From Schizochytrium sp. CCTCC M209059 (lineage: Eukaryota > Sar > Bigyra > Thraustochytrida > Thraustochytriidae), in contig KN805418.1 in assembly GCA_000818945.1 (NCBI GenBank), positions 198,184 through 262,183 on the forward strand: a stretch of 64,000 bases of DNA, written 5' to 3'. The notes beneath the pieces were generated by a model that was given only the letters and a program-made list of their open reading frames with translations, ran no database searches and was not told the origin of the DNA. This document shows positions 56,701-64,000 of the stretch, piece by piece. Each line of letters opens with the position of its first letter. Positions within the stretch are counted from its first letter, which is position 1. The position numbers and the translations under genes are program-made.

Positions 56701-57646
56701 AGCTAGCTCGCGGACACTGCACCCTTAGGACCCCATTTAGTCTTTGGTCTATGGCGTTTGCTTTACTTTCTGCTTCACGCTCCTTACGAAACTCTGTTGG
56801 GCCCCTGCTTTCACCGTACGATAGGGTGAGAAATAACGCACTCTGCTCTCGATCATTTTTTTTTAATAATTAAAAAGGAGGCTCTTTCACTCTCGCACTA
56901 GCACACGACCGTGACACGGAAACTGCCGCTCGACAACCCCTTAGAATCGCGACACAGCGGACCGCTGCATTCTCGACCTCTGCGGGCTTAAGTAAAAAAG
57001 ACAAAAGAAAGCGCTTCGAAAAAAGTGGGTGTGCGGTGCGTGACACGAATTGAGGCTGGGGCGCAGAGATGGATCTAACACGTCTGGCTGCCCCTCTAGC
57101 TAGTCCATCAGTGCCACCTTTTATACCGTAGCACTGCGAGCCAGGTAGTACACTTGGCTTCCCCCCGCAATGCTTTGTCAATAAGACTTGCTCTTTGCGG
57201 CTCATCCTCCCCGTGGGGCAAGCCTAGACACTGGCCTAGCCTCCGCGCCTAGTCTAGTCTGTAGAGCCTACGCAGTGCATTGAAGAGCAGTGCAGGGCCA
57301 CTGCGATCGCGATCTCAACGCCTCTTTCCTCGCCGCAGAGGACAGACCCGACAACCAGCATAGGTGTGGTGAAACGGTGTGTACTCCTCCGCCTACTTCT
57401 CCTGTTCTTGCCATAGCGTGCGCATGAGGTAGGCGACGATGGCGGGGTCGGTGACGGAGCCGTGCGAGACGAAGCTAGGCTCCTTGCCGCTAACGGACGC
57501 ATGCCACGAGCGGCCCTGGCTCGGCTCAGTGTATTCGTGGGCACCGGATCTAAGGGGGCACGCGCACGGGTTAATCGCCGCGAACATTGACAAGTAGCAG
57601 CCTTGGTCCGAGCGAGGTGTTCGCAAAACGAAGTGCACGCCTCGCC
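56246..57646. other. Intergenic region upstream of the cyclase-phosphodiesterase gene
   Basis: This 1.4-kb region holds a minus-strand open frame to 56624 (MATASPDISIAQMVSNAGRT...) that may be a pseudogene remnant, (GGCT)8 at 56669-56700, and an AT-rich patch at 56855-56880. From 57250 it is GC-rich leader. No intact gene is recognised. Confidence 0.5.
56669..56700. repeat. (GGCT)8 microsatellite
   Basis: Eight perfect GGCT units, followed by AGCTAGCT. Confidence 0.9.
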
Positions 57647-60600
57647 ATGGAGGCCGCCTCGCCGGGAGCGACGGCCCGGCGCAGCGCGGGCGGCGGGCCA
57701 GGCGACACGAAGGAGACGGACGCCCCGCCAGGGAGCGAAGGCGGCATGCACGCGACGACTTCGTCGAAAGGAGGAGGAGAAGGAGGAGGCGGCGAGCAGC
57801 AGACACGCGAGTCCTATCTGGTTGAGGATGGAAACACGCCTCGCCAGTCGAGGAAGCGAAGAAGCACATCGTCGTCGATGGCTTCAAACGATGGCGGAAA
57901 CAGTGAAGAGGAGGAGGAGGAAGAGGCTTCGGCAGGCGCTCCTAACGGAGATGTCACCGTGCCGGTCGCGTACGCGCCAACACCGGCCACGAAGAGCCGG
58001 ACGTTGACCAGGAGACGCTCCGCGCTCATGCAAAGCACGGAAAGCGATACCATCTCCGAACATCGCATGGGCGCTCGGATCGTACAAGAGTTTGCAGCTG
58101 TGCACCTGGTAGACTTTGTGCAACGCATGCTTCATGAAGTAGATTGTGATTGGGACCTCACTCCTTTCAACCAAGAACTCGAAACCGTGGCTATCTTCCT
58201 CGACGTGAGCGGCTTCACCAAACTTACCGAATGTCTTAGCGAGGAGGGCAGTGTGGGGTCCGAAAAGCTTGGATTCTTTTTGAACAGATATTTTGAACGC
58301 ATCAATAAGCTTCTCAGCAAAGGAGGAGGCGATATTATGAAATTCGCAGGAGACGCCATGATCATCTTTTGGCAAGCGGAGCACGACCAACATGGTAAAC
58401 TCGACCGCAAGCTCATGGCTCTGAAAGCCACTCAAGCCGCCCTTCAGCTACAAGAGGAGTTGCACGGCGCAGAACTTGCGGACGGCGTTGAATTCTCTGT
58501 AAAAATGGGCATTGGCGTGGGCGGGGCCTCGATTCTGCACGTGGGCGGTGAAAGAGACCGCGTCGAGATTGTGCCCTGCGGTGAGGCCTTGATGCAGGCT
58601 TTTGCAGGAGAAAACCAGTGCAGCCCAGGTCAAACAGTTGTCTCTCCCGAAGTATGGACTCTCATCAGCGACAGTTTTTCCGGAACAAAACTCAAATCGG
58701 GATCGACCGCCGTGAATTCCAACACGAAGCGCGTTCGAAATATTTCAATCAAGCGCCCTCTCTTATCCAGCAGTCACGAAATCAAACAACTCCAACGCTA
58801 CGTTCCAGCTTCCATCATTCCCTTTCTGCAGACACATTTGAGCTGGATGACCGAGGTCCGCGAAGTGACGACGATATTTGTCAACCTTGGCCTTGATCCG
58901 CACGACCTCGTGGCCACCACTCCAAAACGCTTGCAGCGCGTGCAAGATATTTTTCGAGGAGTCCAGCGGGAGGCGTACCGCGTCGAGGCGAGCGTCAACA
59001 AATTTATTGTGGATGACAAGGGCACGACGGTTTTGGTAGCTCTTGGTCTACCCCTGCTCTCTAATCTTGCAGACCCTGCACGTGGTGTTGCTTTCGCGCT
59101 GCGCATTGTGCGTGTTCTGCGTGGTCTCGACCCTCGCGGCAAGAGGTACATTGGGGTTACCACAGGCACTGCACTTTGCGGTCCCGTGGGAAGTGGGTCC
59201 CGTAAGGAGTACACGCTGCTGGGAGATAGCGTTAATGTCAGCGCAAGACTTATGCAAGCAGCCAAGGATCCACACACGAATCTTTGCAAGAGTGTCGGCT
59301 ACATCGGTAACATTGTATGTGACGAGAGCACCCGCAACGCTTGCAAAGAATTGGTGCACGACTTTGTCTTTCATCCCGTGGGAGAAATTATGCTCAAGGG
59401 AAAGACGCACGCTACATGCTGCTTTCAGCCAGGATGGGCCACCTTGCACAATGAGCGCGCCCTCATTCGACGAATCTCCTCTAGCCAAAAACTGGCTCGG
59501 GAGCTTCCACCCGTCGCTGAAACGTGGCGGCTTCGGTACATTGATGTCTTGTTTGCCATGGACAATTTCTTCAACTCTGACGGCAAGCACCCGGCCGCGG
59601 CAACGATGTTCTGCACGAATGCTGCCGAAGCGAGAGAAACAATGGATCTTACGTGCATGCAATTGTGGGAGGATCGAAATGCAGAACCCTATTATGTACT
59701 CAATGACGAGGTAGTTTCCATCACGGAGCTTCACAATGACTTTAAAATGCCGACGATGGGCGTCCCGCTTACATTCTCGTCTAGGAACTCGTCCAATCGG
59801 TCCATGCATGGGTCGAGTCGAAGCTCTCAGGGCTCGGGGCGAGCCTTCAATAGTGCAGCCAAGGGCATTCAAGGCGGCTCAGGCAGAACTCACTACGGTT
59901 CCGGCCGGAGCAGTCCTGGTTCGGGCCGCGGAATGCAAGCGCCAAAGTGGATCCAGCATTTGACGCGTCAGCTATCTCATACGCTTCTGCTTCGTACCAA
60001 TGCCTTTCTTGGAGATTCGCTTCTCCAAGGCGCGCCAGTCTGGCGCCGAATTCTTCAAGGCGTTGTGGCACTTGCCAAGGTTCGGGAGGTTACGGTGGAT
60101 ACCTCCGTACTGGCGCATCCCTGCTTTTCTACTTGGCCCATGGCGTACGCCGCAGCAACATTTCAGCCCGATGAGACGGAATACACTTTCTCTGACGATG
60201 ACTTTGATCAAGTCATCGACGCTATCAGCGCACTTTTGCAGACAATGGTTGCGGCGAATTTCTCTCTCGTGCTCACTATTGAAGATGCGCATCACATGCC
60301 GCCCATGGATTGGAAGTTCACCCGTCGAATCTCGGAACACATGCTTTCTCATCAGCGGGACCGGCATACACGGCCTGCCTACCAAGCCAATATGGAGGTT
60401 GTGCACGAACGGAATAACGCAGAGAAGGAGGACATGGGCACCAAGCTCGAGGGAGCCAACAGCATTGTTTCTGCGCAAAGTTCGAACAAGTCGTTGAGTG
60501 GGGTATCGAGCGTCGATTCAATGGAACGCAAAGCCTCGCAACGAGATAGTTCGTACGCGCGTAGAAGGTCCTCAATCTTCCAGCAAGCGATTCCCTTCTC

Positions 60601-63600
60601 GGGTGTCTTTCTGCTTGTTTCGCTCATTCCGCCGCATTCTGTGGCACGGCGGCCCAAATCAGCTGGTCTTGAGGAAAGCTATGTGGGCTTTGTACAGAGT
60701 ATGCAAACGATCATCGTGGAACACCAGCCGTTAACACTGTTGGAGGCCAACGCTTTGATCTTGTCGCACTTGCAGGTGACGCAAGTCTCAGCAGGTCTCA
60801 CCAAAACCTTGTACCGCATCATTGGAGGAAATCGCGACCGTCTCATTGCATGTCTCGACGCATTGTGCGCCGCAGGCTTCGTGGAAGGTCTTGCAAGCCA
60901 GGGAAACCCCAACGTCAAAGGCCCGGTCTTGAGACGATCAAGCAGCGGGATCCGCTTGACCGCGAAGCGACCCTCTCAGAATATGGTTCTTCCCGAAGAG
61001 AAAGTTCGACTGGTACCCATGTCCTTCAAGCAGAGGCTTCATGCTCTCTCCATTTGCAGCGACTGCTGCAACACGCGATGGGAAGCCCAGATCCTGGATC
61101 GACTGAGCGTTGCGGAAAAGATCGTCCTTCGTTGCGCGAGTATTCTTGCCAACGGCTTGGGCCCCTTTGGCCTGCACTTCGATTTAGGCATGCTTGTCGC
61201 AATCTACCCTTTCAAGGAGGTGGACCCAGATGTGACAATCATGCCAAGTGTCGAGGCTTCAAAGGACAAGAAGCCTCCGTCCGTGACAGTCGATGAGGGC
61301 GTTCTCTTCAAGCTTGAGACACGGCTGCAGCGACTTCTGCAAGTTGGTGTCATCAAGGAGGTACATCGACCGCTGTACACCGAAGATAATGCAAGCGCGG
61401 CGCTTCGGCATGAAGACCACTGTCCATACTTCCGCGTTGATTCTTCTGCCGGGGATACATTTGAGTCAAGGCGGGGAAGAGAACGCTGCTTTAGCTTTTG
61501 CGATGTCATCATGCGTCGCAAAGTCTATCGAGAGATGCTACTCGCCCACCGGAAGCGCTTACACCAGACAGTCATTCAGGTGTTGGAAAAATCGAAGCAA
61601 TCCTTGCGGCGACAGTCCATTTTAGAGAACGCGAAGGACTCCACGCATCTGCAGGTCCAGGCAATGATTCTCTTTCACATGATCGGCGCGAAGCAGCTGC
61701 AGGGGGCCCATGATCTCTACCATGACGCTTTGAAAAATGCATTAGAGATTCGACTTCCTCCCGTCAAACCTGACAGAGAAAGTGCTGTGCAATCGCCAGG
61801 TAGCACTGAGAGCATGAAAAGGAAAAAGTCCTCCATGCCTCGGCTTCATCAAAGCAGCCGCGAGGCATCGAATGAGAGCAAGTCGCAGCTATGGGCGAGT
61901 GTGCGACGACGGCCGTCGTCAATGCTCGGCGATGTGCTTGCGCAGAGTTTCCAAGGCTCCACAAGACGCGACTCTGGTTCCATGAGCAGTGGCCGTGAAA
62001 CTTTCCAGAGAGGTCTTCCAATGAAAGATGCAAACACCCAGCTTTTCGTGGAAACGCTTCGCTCGATTCGCCAGGCGACACGCAAAACAAGCATGCTTCG
62101 TGCGCAAAGTATTCGATCGACATTAAATGTAAATGAAGCAGCGCCCAACGACGACAACAGTGCGATTCTTCTCGACGTGCAGCGGCATGAACAAAATTCG
62201 ACGCAAGACAAAGGAAATCAGCGGCATCGAAAGGCAATGCCTGAAACAAGTGGGCAAGTTCATTATCATGAACAGTTTCTTGGTGAACAAAAGGAAGGTA
62301 TGCGTATGCAAAAAGGGGATGTACGTTGGATCGAGGGAAGCCGATGGTGGACACAGATGATGCGCTCGTGCCTTCCATGGCCAGGCTGCAAGTGCATGCG
62401 TGCACCGCTTGATCATGAAGATGAGATTGCGCACGCGAAGACCGCCAGACCCAAGTCAGGGCTGATGCGTGGCCCATCAGCGCTCGTGCTTGGACGCATG
62501 CCTTCTATGAATGTTGTTTTCAGCAAAGCTGGGAATGACCAGGACAAGGAGTGGGACGAATGTCTCGAAAATGCGCCCATGCAGTCAACGTCTCGGGAGA
62601 ACCTCGTTGCGTTTCTACGCCAAAATCCCGATGTCGAGCAAGCGGGAAAACAAGATCAGCACGTGAAGTCTTCGGAATCAGACCGCCAGAGTGAGACGCG
62701 CCGCAACACCAACAACACCAGTGTGGGGCTTCGGATGCGAGGGATGCGCTGGTCCATCAAGACGCGGAGCTCGAATTCAAGCAAGGTTCAGGCTGCTGCC
62801 ATGCCCCAACAAGCGGCGCGAAACGGCGATCCCCCAATGTCAAGGGCCGCAAGTGCTGATTCGCACTTGGAAAACAGAAGGAAATTGTCGTCCTTCAAGC
62901 TGCGCCTTGTCAGAAATACCCAAAGTGCGGAGGACCGAAAGCGCCGCCGAATTTCAAGCGACACCGTCAAGCACGCGCTTTTCATCTACTCGGATCCTAT
63001 TGCCGTGGAGACGTGGTCGCGCCGAATGAACTTTCAAGAGCGTGACGCGTTGTCTGCGCTTGCGCTCCAACTTGACGCATGGAGCTTTGATATTTTTTCG
63101 TTTGAGCGAGTGGCGTGTGGAACGCCCTTGCACATGATGTTACGACTTCTCTTCCTCAAGCACGGCTTTTACGAGCTGTTTGAGTTCAACATCTCGATGG
63201 TTGATCGATTTGCCCAAGAAATCGAGCGTCTGTATCCTGCGAACCCTTATCATAACAGCACGCATGCTGCCGATGTCGTGCAGGCCTGCCATGTGTTCTT
63301 GCTTCAGCTTCACCAGAGGAAGCTAGTGCTTCGCTCCGATGGCGAGGAAGCTGAAGTCCAGATGAGCAGCTCAGCACAGGACTTTCTCTCAGCGTTGATG
63401 ACCGGCACGTCGTTGGTGGACGAAGACGAGGACAGCAGCGACAACTCACAAGTGGGTACTTTGCCAGCCAGGCGATCAGCACGAGACAATGATTCGCCAG
63501 AGTTTAGCAAGCTTGACCGTCTCACGATGCTACTCGCTGCTGCTGTGCACGACATTGGACATCCCGGCGTGAATGCGTCTTTTCTCAAGGCAACAGGAAA

Positions 63601-64000
63601 CGCCCTCTGTGAGCAGTTTGCAGACCCTGTGCTGGAGAATTTCCATGCGGCCACAGCGAGACCTCTGATTGAAGCTCTTTTGGAGGGAGAGTTGGATCAA
63701 GTGAGAACAACAATTCAGCCACTGGTGACGAGACTCGTGCTTTCCACCTCGGTGGAGAATCACACTGCGTTTGTTGATAAGCTCAACCGACGAATGGATC
63801 TTCTGGCCTCGGCCTCTGCACATGCAAGTGACTTGCAACACAGTCGCTGCTCGCTTTCGACAGCAAGCTCGTCGCATTCGCTCTCCGATCTCGTAGATAT
63901 GGACAAGGATGCCGGGGCCATGATGATGGAGCTTATTATTAAGTGCGCCGACGTTTCGAACTGTGCGCGAGAGCTACCAACGTACAAGCTTTGGGTCACC
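57647..64000 (+). CDS. Soluble-type adenylyl cyclase fused to a class I cyclic-nucleotide phosphodiesterase (3' partial)
   Basis: A single frame of 2,118 codons from ATG 57647 (context CGCCATGG) to the right edge. After a disordered N-terminus, C1 (about 180-320) has FLDVSGFTKL (D186) and GGDIMKFAGDAMIIFW (K232, D236). C2 (about 400-580) lacks the metal Asp but has KEYTLLGDSVNVSARLM (T523, N530, R534). This split site matches human soluble cyclase (K95, T405, N412, R416, same spacing) and predicts ATP as substrate. Residues about 770-1,360 resemble the sAC ATPase-like region: SLVLTIEDAHHMPPMDW looks like Walker B, but no P-loop is evident. After a long Ser-rich stretch comes PDEase: NPYHNSTHAADVVQ (H1869, H1873), AAAVHDIGHPGVN (H1968, D1969) and IKCADVSNCAR (D2102), with two disordered insertions. 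It is cut before the end of the catalytic domain. No membrane segment is seen. Confidence 0.9.
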   Translation, partial: MEAASPGATARRSAGGGPGDTKETDAPPGSEGGMHATTSSKGGGEGGGGEQQTRESYLVEDGNTPRQSRKRRSTSSSMASNDGGNSEEEEEEEASAGAPNGDVTVPVAYAPTPATKSRTLTRRRSALMQSTESDTISEHRMGARIVQEFAAVHLVDFVQRMLHEVDCDWDLTPFNQELETVAIFLDVSGFTKLTECLSEEGSVGSEKLGFFLNRYFERINKLLSKGGGDIMKFAGDAMIIFWQAEHDQHGKLDRKLMALKATQAALQLQEELHGAELADGVEFSVKMGIGVGGASILHVGGERDRVEIVPCGEALMQAFAGENQCSPGQTVVSPEVWTLISDSFSGTKLKSGSTAVNSNTKRVRNISIKRPLLSSSHEIKQLQRYVPASIIPFLQTHLSWMTEVREVTTIFVNLGLDPHDLVATTPKRLQRVQDIFRGVQREAYRVEASVNKFIVDDKGTTVLVALGLPLLSNLADPARGVAFALRIVRVLRGLDPRGKRYIGVTTGTALCGPVGSGSRKEYTLLGDSVNVSARLMQAAKDPHTNLCKSVGYIGNIVCDESTRNACKELVHDFVFHPVGEIMLKGKTHATCCFQPGWATLHNERALIRRISSSQKLARELPPVAETWRLRYIDVLFAMDNFFNSDGKHPAAATMFCTNAAEARETMDLTCMQLWEDRNAEPYYVLNDEVVSITELHNDFKMPTMGVPLTFSSRNSSNRSMHGSSRSSQGSGRAFNSAAKGIQGGSGRTHYGSGRSSPGSGRGMQAPKWIQHLTRQLSHTLLLRTNAFLGDSLLQGAPVWRRILQGVVALAKVREVTVDTSVLAHPCFSTWPMAYAAATFQPDETEYTFSDDDFDQVIDAISALLQTMVAANFSLVLTIEDAHHMPPMDWKFTRRISEHMLSHQRDRHTRPAYQANMEVVHERNNAEKEDMGTKLEGANSIVSAQSSNKSLSGVSSVDSMERKASQRDSSYARRRSSIFQQAIPFSGVFLLVSLIPPHSVARRPKSAGLEESYVGFVQSMQTIIVEHQPLTLLEANALILSHLQVTQVSAGLTKTLYRIIGGNRDRLIACLDALCAAGFVEGLASQGNPNVKGPVLRRSSSGIRLTAKRPSQNMVLPEEKVRLVPMSFKQRLHALSICSDCCNTRWEAQILDRLSVAEKIVLRCASILANGLGPFGLHFDLGMLVAIYPFKEVDPDVTIMPSVEASKDKKPPSVTVDEGVLFKLETRLQRLLQVGVIKEVHRPLYTEDNASAALRHEDHCPYFRVDSSAGDTFESRRGRERCFSFCDVIMRRKVYREMLLAHRKRLHQTVIQVLEKSKQSLRRQSILENAKDSTHLQVQAMILFHMIGAKQLQGAHDLYHDALKNALEIRLPPVKPDRESAVQSPGSTESMKRKKSSMPRLHQSSREASNESKSQLWASVRRRPSSMLGDVLAQSFQGSTRRDSGSMSSGRETFQRGLPMKDANTQLFVETLRSIRQATRKTSMLRAQSIRSTLNVNEAAPNDDNSAILLDVQRHEQNSTQDKGNQRHRKAMPETSGQVHYHEQFLGEQKEGMRMQKGDVRWIEGSRWWTQMMRSCLPWPGCKCMRAPLDHEDEIAHAKTARPKSGLMRGPSALVLGRMPSMNVVFSKAGNDQDKEWDECLENAPMQSTSRENLVAFLRQNPDVEQAGKQDQHVKSSESDRQSETRRNTNNTSVGLRMRGMRWSIKTRSSNSSKVQAAAMPQQAARNGDPPMSRAASADSHLENRRKLSSFKLRLVRNTQSAEDRKRRRISSDTVKHALFIYSDPIAVETWSRRMNFQERDALSALALQLDAWSFDIFSFERVACGTPLHMMLRLLFLKHGFYELFEFNISMVDRFAQEIERLYPANPYHNSTHAADVVQACHVFLLQLHQRKLVLRSDGEEAEVQMSSSAQDFLSALMTGTSLVDEDEDSSDNSQVGTLPARRSARDNDSPEFSKLDRLTMLLAAAVHDIGHPGVNASFLKATGNALCEQFADPVLENFHAATARPLIEALLEGELDQVRTTIQPLVTRLVLSTSVENHTAFVDKLNRRMDLLASASAHASDLQHSRCSLSTASSSHSLSDLVDMDKDAGAMMMELIIKCADVSNCARELPTYKLWVT

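Noticed and set aside
57603..58007. 134-codon Arg-rich plus-strand ORF at the start of the cyclase gene
   Set aside because: Wrong frame relative to the cyclase-phosphodiesterase frame, which starts at 57647 with a strong context and runs unbroken to the window end.

Overview
The window looks like nuclear DNA from a flagellated, probably marine, protist, and a labyrinthulomycete (thraustochytrid-like stramenopile) fits best. The basis is indirect. Genes are long and almost intron-free, on both strands, with short spacers in some places and multi-kilobase GC-rich spacers in others. The code is standard. CAG/CAA poly-Gln and poly-Ala tracts and tetranucleotide microsatellites are common. The genes are eukaryote-specific: tubulin cofactor D, Enhancer-of-Polycomb, a PH+DUF1336 protein, a ROCO GTPase and a soluble-type adenylyl cyclase. 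No rRNA, tRNA, CRISPR array or transposase was recognised. The taxon is inference; the gene families are read from the sequence.

Layout. 1-25000 (+) is the 3' part of one giant Ser/Gly/Thr-rich repeat protein (over 8,300 residues, N-terminus outside). It has several repeat scales: units of about 50 residues, a 376-377-residue super-repeat in the second half, and an apparently perfect 1,299-bp duplication at a spacing of 3,804 bp. 25140-25928 (-) is glyoxalase II. 26637-29360 (-) is a PH-DUF1336 (EDR2-like) protein beside a 65-N assembly gap. 30888-33263 (+) carries four copies of an unrecognised beta-rich domain plus a SAM domain; its 5' end is unresolved because a GAGCA microsatellite sits at the start. 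34055-35677 (-) is a 2OG-Fe(II) oxygenase-like protein. A 3.8-kb GC-rich spacer follows. 39486-40916 (+) is a cupredoxin-like protein lacking one copper-ligand His. 42959-46264 (+) is a WD40-Roc-COR-TIR protein. About 47.46-51868 (+) is tubulin cofactor D with an unassigned first exon. 52387-54946 (-) is an EPL1 homologue, for which a two-exon model with near-ideal splice signals can be built. 55441-56245 (-) is a decayed kinase-like pseudogene. 57647-64000 (+, open at the right edge) is a soluble-adenylyl-cyclase-like protein fused to a cyclic-nucleotide phosphodiesterase domain.

How the genes relate. There is no operon-like cluster; neighbours belong to unrelated processes (detoxification, lipid/membrane regulation, chromatin, tubulin folding, cAMP signalling, ROCO/TIR signalling). 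TBCD and a sAC-type cyclase would suit a cell with microtubule-based flagella. The most noteworthy items are the hierarchical fibre-like repeat gene, the seven-bladed WD40-Roc-COR-TIR protein with a conserved TIR glutamate, and the single polypeptide predicted both to make and to destroy cAMP.
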